Shown here: in pieces, positions 14,205 to 20,201 of the stretch
Layout of the letters: each line of letters starts with the position of its first letter
Position numbering within the stretch: the stretch's first letter is position 1
Translations under genes and position numbers: made by a program
Notes under the pieces: generated by a model
Told to the model about the DNA's origin: nothing
Database searches by the model: none
Seen by the model: only the letters and a program-made list of their open reading frames with translations
From: JAZQHR01 sp045540695
GTDB lineage: Bacteria; Bacillota; Clostridia; UMGS1810
Direction of reading: 5' to 3'
NCBI GenBank assembly: GCA_045540695.1
Contig: JAZQHR010000075.1
Location: forward strand, 1-20,201
Length of the DNA stretch: 20,201 bases

Positions 14205-15191
14205 ATGTCAACTATTGTAGATGTTGCTAAAAAATGTAATGTTTCTGTAGCTACAGTATCAAGGGTATTAAACGGCAGTGATAAGGTAACTCAGCAAACA
14301 AAAGATAAAGTACAAAAAGCGATAGACGAGCTTAATTACTGTCCAAATATGCTTGGCAGAAACTTAAGAACAAACAAAACAAATATGATACTTGTTATGC
14401 TTCCGACTATATCAAATAACTTTTATTCAAAAGTGGTGGAGGGTATCAATGACTCTGGTGCTCAGCACGGGTATAATATAATGCTTTGTACTACGGGAAA
14501 TAATGATGCCAAAGAGAATACATATCTTGAACTTATGAGAAACAATTTTGCTGATGGCATAATCCACCTCTCGCTTCCGCCAAAGGATGAATATACAATA
14601 AGTCTATGCGAAAAATACGCATTTGTGCAATGTTCGGAGTACAGCGATAAAATAAATGCTCCGTATGTGTCGGTTGATAATGAAAAGGCAGCTTTTGAAG
14701 CTACCAGTCATCTTATCGAAATGGGATATAAACGTATAGCACTTTTAAGGGGAAAAGAGTCATCCACTACCAAAATGCGAGGAAAAGGATATGCAGATGC
14801 ACTTAAAAATGCAGGATTTAATTTGTGTGATGAACATATACTTGACGGGAACTATGATTATGAATTATCATATAAGTATATAACAAATATATTAAAAAGT
14901 AATAATCCCCCGGACGCTGTATTTGCAATGTCCGATGTAATGGCAATGGCAGCTGCAAATGCAGCTATGGATACAGGCCTTTTGATACCTGAAGAATTTG
15001 GTGTTGTGGGATTTGATAATATATTTTTTGCCGAAAGCTTCAAGCCGGGAATTTCTACTATTTCACAGCCGAGATACGAGCTTGGAAAGACGGCATTTGA
15101 AATGCTTCTTGAAAAAATTGAAGGAAAAAAAGTAGAAAATAAACTTCTGGAACATAAGCTTGTGGTAAGAAAATCAAGTTCTAAAAGATAA
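14205..15191 (+). CDS. LacI-family transcriptional regulator
   Basis: A 328-residue LacI/GalR repressor-type protein. The N-terminal helix-turn-helix (residues about 3-22, DVAKKCNVSVATVSRVLNG) and hinge helix (NMLGRNLRTNKTN, 48-60) precede a periplasmic-binding-protein-like sugar domain (60-328) with ISNNFYSKVVEGI, VSVDNEKAAFEAT and GVVGFDN. It starts 25 bases after the ABC-F stop with an AGGAGGAG site, so it shares that transcript. No sugar transporter or catabolic gene adjoins it, so its target is not evident; it probably acts elsewhere on the chromosome. No clear terminator follows in the 70-base gap before the EAL gene, where a weak CCTAC/GTAGG inverted repeat touches that gene's ribosome-binding site. 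Confidence 0.9.
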   Translation: MSTIVDVAKKCNVSVATVSRVLNGSDKVTQQTKDKVQKAIDELNYCPNMLGRNLRTNKTNMILVMLPTISNNFYSKVVEGINDSGAQHGYNIMLCTTGNNDAKENTYLELMRNNFADGIIHLSLPPKDEYTISLCEKYAFVQCSEYSDKINAPYVSVDNEKAAFEATSHLIEMGYKRIALLRGKESSTTKMRGKGYADALKNAGFNLCDEHILDGNYDYELSYKYITNILKSNNPPDAVFAMSDVMAMAAANAAMDTGLLIPEEFGVVGFDNIFFAESFKPGISTISQPRYELGKTAFEMLLEKIEGKKVENKLLEHKLVVRKSSSKR

Positions 15192-15261
15192 ATAATAGGG
15201 AAACCTGATAATTTTAACATTTATAACCCCTACAAAAAAATAATCGTAGGAGAAAGAAAAA

Positions 15262-16728
15262 ATGAAAAGAATGTTATTAAAAATCTATTTATACTTATCG
15301 ACTATAATTTTAAGAACATTTACACCGGTATATGCGGCAGATGCTCATCTAAACCAGGCAACTGATTTTTATAGAGATGCATTTGGCTGTTTGATTGTTG
15401 TATGTCTTATAGTGTTATATGTTAGTAAGCTAAAAAAAATGCGTCGACAGACAAATGAGGAAAAAATAACCGATGCCGATACAGGCATTGGCAATCTTTT
15501 GTATTTTGAAAGACTTTTCGAAAGCAAGGCGAATGATTTTTTAACAGGGAAATATTATATAGCATATATCATTATAGACACTAATTGTCTTGATGTATAT
15601 CATTCCGATGTGTCTTTTTTAGAGGTTATCAAGTATAGCGCAGGAATACTTAAGAAAAATGAAAAAGATGACGAAATATCAGCAAGAATAACAGAAAACG
15701 GTTTTGCATTTGCGATTAAACGTGAAAGCAAAGAGGAAGCTGTGCATGTTATTGAAAGTATCGTAGACAAACTAAATAGAATAGTGTTTGAAAAAGACAA
15801 GCAGTCTAAACCGGTATTCTACGCAGCTATATATAATATGTGCGATTCTGACCAGAACTGCGAATTGCTTTTATTCAACCTTCGAAGAAATTGCAACAAA
15901 ATACTTGGTACAGATAAACAGATATTCATCTGCGATGAGCATAGTATGAATAGTGCATGGGAAGAAAAGCAGACGTACGAGAGCATAGTAAGAGGCTTGG
16001 AAAACAATGAATTTAAAATGTATCTTCAGTTTAGCGTTGATAATAAAACCAAAAAGGTAGCATCAGCAGAAGCACTTTCAAGATGGGACAATCCTGAAAG
16101 AGGAGTACTAGCTCCGGGAAAATATATAGAAACACTTCAACATACGGGTCTTATAAGCAAGCACGATTTTTATATGTTTGATTGTGTTTGTGCTCAACTT
16201 GAAAAGTGGAAGGATACGGAATACAAAAATATTACTATATCGTGCAACTTTACACGTATTACTCTTTCAGAGGATGATTTTATAGAAAATATTGTGCGTA
16301 TATCGGATAAATATGATTTTGATAAAACAAAGGTTGTTATAGAGATAACCGAGGATGCTATAGAGAGAAATCGTGAAAAGGCTATGAAAAATGTACGTGC
16401 GTGTAAGGCGCTTGGTTTTTCAATCGCACTTGATGATATAGGCAGTGGATATACATCATTGGTAAACTTATGCGATTATCCTATAGATATAGTAAAGATA
16501 GACCGTGATATACTTTTGAAAACAGATAAAGAAAGAGGTAGATCTCTGTTTTGCGGTATTGTAGCGCTTGCACACAGTCTTGGATTAAAGGCGGTTTGCG
16601 AAGGCGTAGAAACAGAAGAGCACAACACGTTCGTATCACAAACAAATTGTGATTTGATTCAAGGATGGTATTATTCCAAAGTGCTTTCAAGTGGGGAATA
16701 TGAGGCATATTTGCAAACGTATGTATAA
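15262..16728 (+). CDS. Membrane cyclic-di-GMP phosphodiesterase: degenerate GGDEF + EAL domain
   Basis: A 488-residue protein. Residues 1-25 look like a signal peptide with a plausible cut after VYA; a short outside segment and a membrane helix at about 40-55 follow. Residues 71-230 have a GGDEF fold (DADTGIGNLLYF matches the family opening), but GGDEF is replaced around E145-N146-G147-F148, so it cannot make c-di-GMP and may be regulatory. Residues about 240-488 are an EAL domain with the catalytic set intact: E270 (EAL), N329, E361, D391/D392, K412, E447 and Q467, with spacings matching characterised phosphodiesterases almost exactly. It should hydrolyse c-di-GMP to pGpG. An AGGAG site precedes the ATG. 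The next gene, 74 bases on, is a diguanylate cyclase, suggesting opposing enzymes under shared expression. Confidence 0.88.
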   Translation: MKRMLLKIYLYLSTIILRTFTPVYAADAHLNQATDFYRDAFGCLIVVCLIVLYVSKLKKMRRQTNEEKITDADTGIGNLLYFERLFESKANDFLTGKYYIAYIIIDTNCLDVYHSDVSFLEVIKYSAGILKKNEKDDEISARITENGFAFAIKRESKEEAVHVIESIVDKLNRIVFEKDKQSKPVFYAAIYNMCDSDQNCELLLFNLRRNCNKILGTDKQIFICDEHSMNSAWEEKQTYESIVRGLENNEFKMYLQFSVDNKTKKVASAEALSRWDNPERGVLAPGKYIETLQHTGLISKHDFYMFDCVCAQLEKWKDTEYKNITISCNFTRITLSEDDFIENIVRISDKYDFDKTKVVIEITEDAIERNREKAMKNVRACKALGFSIALDDIGSGYTSLVNLCDYPIDIVKIDRDILLKTDKERGRSLFCGIVALAHSLGLKAVCEGVETEEHNTFVSQTNCDLIQGWYYSKVLSSGEYEAYLQTYV

Positions 16729-16754
16729 TGTATATGTTAGTTTATTTAAGTGAT

Positions 16755-16783
16755 TTTTTAATGGCGTAAAGCAAAAGTACAAT
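16755..16783 (+). promoter_or_regulatory. Weak promoter candidate before the diguanylate cyclase
   Basis: TTTTTA (16755-16760), 17 bases, TACAAT (16778-16783). The -35 is only 3/6 and the transcript would start at the ribosome-binding site. Readthrough from the EAL gene, which has no terminator after it, is the likelier main source. Confidence 0.25.
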
Positions 16784-16802
16784 ATATAGGAAGGCGATTT
16801 GA

Positions 16803-19118
16803 TTGAAAAATTTTTACGATAAATTGAAAATTCGACAAAGCAAAGTAGTATATACACTACTGTTGGCATTGCTTTTAAGTACAGTGTTTCTTGTTATTAT
16901 AGGTTATGTGTATATAAATGCAGAAAACGACGGATTTGAAAGCCTGCATGCTCGTACAAAGGAAATAAAGGACGATATTACACTTCAAATGATATCCGAC
17001 AGAGAAAACCTTCAGACAATGGCTAACTTTGCCGCAAAACTATATTCTGATGGAGAAGAGTATGAGATACTATTAAGGTCTTTTAAATCAATAGGACTTA
17101 TAGAAAATGTCGGAATACTTATGCCTGATAACAGCTTTGTAACAAAAGTAGGTACAGTAGATGTTTCCGGTGCATTAGATTTTGAAGAAGAGGTACAAAA
17201 AGGACAGTACATAAGCGGTAGAGTACCGGACATTACATCTCCTGACAGAGAGGTAATACGAAGTGCAGTGCCTGTAAAGGTAAATGACGAAACTGTCGCT
17301 GTTTTATATGGTGTTATAGAGCTTTCTAAGCTTAAAGAGAGATATTTGGATGAGGTAACTGCACTTGAGGCACAGCTTTATGTTGTAGAGAGAGGAACCG
17401 GTAATTTCATTATAAATACACATTCAGATAGTGAATTTGGCAATTTTTCTTCTATGTCAACAAGAAAATTTTTAAAGGAATTTTCTTATGAAGAAATGAA
17501 GGATAATATTACTTCGGGTAAAAATGGTTTTGCTGCGTTTGTTTCAAATTTCACAGGAGAAACACTTTATGCACACTATTCACCACTTGAGATAGCCGAT
17601 TGGACAATAATGCTTTGTGAGCCAGACAGACTTGTATTTTCAGAAGCTCATTCTTATGGACGAAATCTCTTTTCAATGTTTCTTTTTATAATTATTATAA
17701 TGAGTATATATATACTTATTATATTTGCTGATGACAAAAGACGTTCAAAGATAACTTCTGTTGCATCAATCATAAGGAAAAAGCTTTTGGTTATAAATCA
17801 AAACCTTGACAATGTTTCCGATTCACTTAAAGAAATAGTTGATTATTCAAAATCAAGATCAGCATTTTTTGTCGATACTGACAGCGAGGATTACAATTAT
17901 ATTTTACCATCACTAAAGGGTACAATGCTTACAGTGGAAGAACGTCAGTTCTTTATTCTAAAACTATTTAAATACATTGCAAGAAACAAAAAAACAAGTG
18001 AGGTTGCATTAAGTGCATTTAAAATACTCGCAAACAGCACTTTGGAAAGTGATGATAAAGAGCTTTACGACTTTATGATTGCTCACGATATCGTTAAGGT
18101 TGCATTGGCAGTAGTTGTAGGTAAAAACAATCACATTTCGATTTTGGGAGCTATCAATCCAAAAAGCAGAGTAAGAGAGCTTTTGAAAGATATAGCCGTA
18201 TGTTTCTCTATGGCAATGTACAACAAAAAGCATCTTGATAAGACAGAATATATCGCTGTTACAGATTCGCTTACTGGACTTTCTAACCGTATGGCATATA
18301 AACGTGACGTTGAGAAATTTGATAAGCAACAACCTGAACTGTTTGCCTGTGTGTATATAGACGTTAATGAACTGCATTTCTTTAATAACAAGTACGGGCA
18401 TGCTGCAGGTGATGGAATGCTTTTGTATGTAGCTAATGCATTAAAAGAAGTATTTTACGGAAGCTGCATATACAGAATGGGCGGCGACGAATTTTTAGTA
18501 TTTACACATGGACTTGCCGAGGAAAGTGTAAGAAAATCTATAGAACTTTTAAATAAGATGGTTGCTGAAAAAGATTATCATATTTCGGTAGGTATGGATT
18601 ATCGTGATAAAAACACAAGCACAATTGATATAGTAAACGAAGCTGAGAAGAGAATGTATCAGGATAAATCAGAGTATTATCATCGAAAAGAACAGCAGGT
18701 TCAAAATGAGATTGATGTAAGAAATGTAGACAGAATAAAAACCGGTATCCGCGAGGTAGATGCTATGCTATCTATAATGAGCCGAAGATATTATGGTATA
18801 TATTGCGTATCACTTAAGAACAATTCTGCAAGGCGAATACTTATGCCAGAATACTTAAAGGAATATGAAAACTGGAGCAACGAGTACAGCGTTGCATTTA
18901 CAAAATACATTCAGGACCTAGTTCATCCTGATTATCAAAGAACCATGCTAAAATTCTTGGAGTATGATGCTCTTGAAAAACAGCTTATCAAAGGATATAT
19001 ACCTACCATGACGTATTCTAAGATTGTTGGAGGAAAATATAGATTGAGTGTGTATCCGCTTACAGAAAATATAAATGACGATGCAGATACTATTTGGGTA
19101 TTTGAAAGGGAAAATTGA
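16803..19118 (+). CDS. Transmembrane sensor diguanylate cyclase (dCache-like - GAF-like - GGDEF - PAS-like)
   Basis: A 771-residue protein starting at TTG, 8 bases after AGGAAGG; no other start fits. A helix at about 15-38 and another at 288-308 flank an outside segment (40-285) resembling a double Cache ligand sensor. Inside, residues about 320-470 look GAF-like, followed by a GGDEF domain: VTDSLTGLSNR (486-496), D520, N528, D537 and GGDEF (560-564). Magnesium- and GTP-binding residues match PleD D327, N335 and D344, so it is probably an active diguanylate cyclase. The FK lysine is H525, and the inhibitory RxxD site before GGDEF is absent, so product inhibition there is unlikely. A further domain (about 645-771, with YYGIYCVSLKNNSARRI and VHPDYQ) looks PAS-like and lies after the cyclase, an uncommon order. 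The EAL phosphodiesterase lies upstream. Confidence 0.85.
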   Translation: MKNFYDKLKIRQSKVVYTLLLALLLSTVFLVIIGYVYINAENDGFESLHARTKEIKDDITLQMISDRENLQTMANFAAKLYSDGEEYEILLRSFKSIGLIENVGILMPDNSFVTKVGTVDVSGALDFEEEVQKGQYISGRVPDITSPDREVIRSAVPVKVNDETVAVLYGVIELSKLKERYLDEVTALEAQLYVVERGTGNFIINTHSDSEFGNFSSMSTRKFLKEFSYEEMKDNITSGKNGFAAFVSNFTGETLYAHYSPLEIADWTIMLCEPDRLVFSEAHSYGRNLFSMFLFIIIIMSIYILIIFADDKRRSKITSVASIIRKKLLVINQNLDNVSDSLKEIVDYSKSRSAFFVDTDSEDYNYILPSLKGTMLTVEERQFFILKLFKYIARNKKTSEVALSAFKILANSTLESDDKELYDFMIAHDIVKVALAVVVGKNNHISILGAINPKSRVRELLKDIAVCFSMAMYNKKHLDKTEYIAVTDSLTGLSNRMAYKRDVEKFDKQQPELFACVYIDVNELHFFNNKYGHAAGDGMLLYVANALKEVFYGSCIYRMGGDEFLVFTHGLAEESVRKSIELLNKMVAEKDYHISVGMDYRDKNTSTIDIVNEAEKRMYQDKSEYYHRKEQQVQNEIDVRNVDRIKTGIREVDAMLSIMSRRYYGIYCVSLKNNSARRILMPEYLKEYENWSNEYSVAFTKYIQDLVHPDYQRTMLKFLEYDALEKQLIKGYIPTMTYSKIVGGKYRLSVYPLTENINDDADTIWVFEREN

Positions 19119-19148
19119 GAAAACACCCGAAATGGTAGGATGTGTAAT

Positions 19149-19182
19149 AAAAAGGCTTTTTCTAATGAAAAAGCCTTTTTTT
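19149..19182. terminator. Bidirectional intrinsic terminator
   Basis: A perfect 14-bp inverted repeat AAAAAGGCTTTTTC / GAAAAAGCCTTTTT (19149-19162 and 19167-19180) with loop TAAT. It separates the cyclase gene from the convergent OB-fold gene and can serve both. Confidence 0.92.
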
Positions 19183-19185
19183 CGA

Positions 19186-19848
19186 TTATATTATTTCAAA
19201 TTCCATCATTTCTTTTGGTACTATTTCCATCTTTGATACAGATATCTCGTACGCAGTTTTAGTTATGGTTTCATCATCCGAAACTTTTTTCTGATATTCT
19301 CTGCTTTGTATTCGTCCCCAAAGTTTTACATTTTCACCTGTTTCTAGGGAATTTGAAAATCTTGCATTTCTGCCCCAGGCAATACATGGTATATAGTCCG
19401 ACTTGTTATAAGCCCTGTTTACAGCTATAAGAAGGTCGGTTATTTCTCTGCCAAATGGTGTTACTCTGTATACCGGCGGTTTGCATATATAACCATTTAA
19501 ATATATGTAATTCGAATTTTTTCCGTCAATCTCATCAGTGTGCGTATGAGATATATCTCGCACAAATACCGTAAGTACTAACTTGTTTCCGGTTCCTGAG
19601 TAATTGTTGTATGAACGGTATTGACCACTTAAGGTTATAACATCACCTTTGTTTAGTTCAATATCATTTAATAGCCTTTCCGATATAGTGGCGTTTATAT
19701 AATCATTTATATCGCTAAGCCGCGGTACTTTTACTATAAACGAGTAAAATCCTTCTCCATATACTTCGTGACTGAAGCTAAGTTCACTGTCCACTACACC
19801 TGTTAACTGCACTTCATTATTAAGATTTATGCTTTCACCCAAGTTCAT
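19186..19848 (-). CDS. Tandem OB-fold single-stranded DNA-binding-like protein
   Basis: A 220-residue protein with two likely OB folds. Residues about 10-110 (VQLTGVVDSELSFSHEVYG, then GDVITLSGQYRSY and NKLVLTVFVRDI) form the first, more diverged one. Residues about 118-220 form a recognisable SSB-type OB fold: YLNGYICKPPVYRVTPFGRE, DLLIAVNRAYNKSDYIPCIAWG, and GENVKLWGRIQSREYQ. Ordinary SSB has one OB fold and an acidic tail ending DDDIPF; this protein ends EMMEFEII and lacks that tip. It may bind single-stranded DNA in replication, recombination or uptake, but the role is inferred from fold only. The ATG at 19848 has AAGGAG 8 bases upstream; a GTG at 19857 directly abuts that site and is rejected. 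I see no convincing sigma-A promoter for it in 19858-19998. It is monocistronic. Confidence 0.75.
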   Translation of the reverse strand: MNLGESINLNNEVQLTGVVDSELSFSHEVYGEGFYSFIVKVPRLSDINDYINATISERLLNDIELNKGDVITLSGQYRSYNNYSGTGNKLVLTVFVRDISHTHTDEIDGKNSNYIYLNGYICKPPVYRVTPFGREITDLLIAVNRAYNKSDYIPCIAWGRNARFSNSLETGENVKLWGRIQSREYQKKVSDDETITKTAYEISVSKMEIVPKEMMEFEII

Positions 19849-19948
19849 TAATGACACTCCTTAAATTATCTATTGTTTTTTATAAATGTATTCGATATTA
19901 CAAGAAAATATAACCTATATTTGTATAGATGTATTATATATTTTTGCC

Positions 19949-19977
19949 TTGACAATATTATGAGTATGTAGTATAAT
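19949..19977 (+). promoter_or_regulatory. Consensus promoter of the tRNA operon
   Basis: TTGACA (19949-19954), 17 bases, TATAAT (19972-19977), a perfect sigma-A match 21 bases before the first tRNA. Confidence 0.93.
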
Positions 19978-19998
19978 TATCTCTGCTTGAATATATAT

Positions 19999-20075
19999 GG
20001 TCCGGTAGTTCAGTTGGTTAGAATGCCAGCCTGTCACGCTGGAGGTCGAGGGTTCGAGTCCCTTCCGGATCGCCA
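19999..20075 (+). tRNA. tRNA-Asp (anticodon GTC)
   Basis: A 77-base gene with encoded CCA (20073-20075). The acceptor stem pairs GGTCCGG with CCGGATC (one G-U pair) with discriminator G73, as expected for Asp. The anticodon GTC is at 20033-20035, and the T-loop shows GGTTCGAGTCC. It is first of two tRNAs, 6 bases apart. Confidence 0.97.
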
Positions 20076-20081
20076 AATTAT

Positions 20082-20157
20082 GCTGACTTAGCTCAGCAGG
20101 CAGAGCACTTCCTTGGTAAGGAAGAGGTCGGCAGTTCGAATCTGCTAGTCAGCTCCA
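20082..20157 (+). tRNA. tRNA-Thr (anticodon GGT)
   Basis: A 76-base gene with encoded CCA (20155-20157). The acceptor stem GCTGACT pairs perfectly with AGTCAGC. The anticodon stem CTTCC/GGAAG encloses loop TTGGTAA, giving anticodon GGT (20115-20117). It reads ACC and ACU, codons whose tRNAs need the t6A base made by TsaC and TsaD from this same window. Confidence 0.97.
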
Positions 20158-20159
20158 CG

Positions 20160-20191
20160 TCGGAACAAGTTTCGCTTGTTCCGATTTTTTT
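20160..20191 (+). terminator. Terminator of the tRNA operon
   Basis: A perfect 10-bp stem TCGGAACAAG / CTTGTTCCGA (20160-20169 and 20175-20184), loop TTTCG, then seven T's, beginning two bases after the tRNA-Thr CCA. Confidence 0.93.
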
Positions 20192-20201
20192 GTGTAAAAA
20201 A

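Noticed and set aside
15229..15250. Hairpin CCTAC/GTAGG masking the EAL gene's ribosome-binding site
   Set aside because: Only 5 bp with a 12-base A-rich loop; too weak to claim as a switch or terminator.
19849..19857. GTG start for the OB-fold protein
   Set aside because: It directly abuts AAGGAG, too close for initiation; ATG 19848 is 8 bases away.
1..20201. Phage, insertion sequences, CRISPR, toxin-antitoxin or defence genes
   Set aside because: No transposase, integrase, repeat-spacer array or typical small gene pair found on either strand; open frames antisense to the named genes are long only because of codon bias and show no family features.

Overview
The window is AT-rich, densely packed DNA from a spore-forming Gram-positive bacterium, most likely class Clostridia (Bacillota). 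The evidence is a germination protease gene (gpr), a long-form hibernation factor, a zinc-ribbon L31, a YwlE-type arginine phosphatase, purine-rich Shine-Dalgarno sites and consensus sigma-A promoters. I cannot place it to genus. Every gene is intact. I see no phage, transposon, CRISPR array or resistance island, and no gene-free stretch exceeds 300 bases; the longest, 8855-9114, holds two promoters and a leader hairpin.

Layout. (1) 1-3150, minus strand: one translation-related operon, prfA, tsaC/sua5, ywlE, rimI and the first 14 codons of tsaD. It combines termination factor RF1, two enzymes of tRNA t6A synthesis, a phospho-arginine phosphatase and a ribosomal-protein acetyltransferase. (2) 3209-4907, plus: a single-gene unit encoding an unusual fusion of a nitrilase-type amidase with a glycerophosphodiester phosphodiesterase-like barrel. 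(3) 4912-8317: a three-gene minus-strand catabolic operon (2-hydroxyacid dehydrogenase, KDPG/KHG-type aldolase, sugar-phosphate isomerase-like barrel) with a divergent AraC-family regulator. Their two promoters overlap. (4) 8327-8917, minus: hpf, with a stress- or forespore-type promoter candidate. (5) 8985-11188, plus: phosphoglucomutase and ribosomal protein L31. (6) 11193-12207: gpr. Its ribosome-binding site lies in a terminator-like hairpin, and a sigma-G-like promoter would start transcription past the hairpin's 5' arm. (7) 12204-15191: an ABC-F ATPase and a LacI-family regulator. (8) 15262-19182: a membrane EAL phosphodiesterase with a degenerate GGDEF domain, then a two-helix sensor diguanylate cyclase. 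Together they look like a cyclic-di-GMP make-and-break pair. (9) 19186-19848, minus: a tandem OB-fold, SSB-like protein. (10) 19949-20191, plus: tRNA-Asp(GTC) and tRNA-Thr(GGT) with their own promoter and terminator.

Convergent gene pairs are separated by strong bidirectional hairpin terminators. The most interesting items are the gpr hairpin and promoter arrangement, the nitrilase-GDPD fusion with its altered metal-ligand position, the c-di-GMP pair, and the tandem OB-fold protein. Several upstream in-frame start codons were rejected because a Shine-Dalgarno sequence points to a later start; the coordinates given use the corrected starts.
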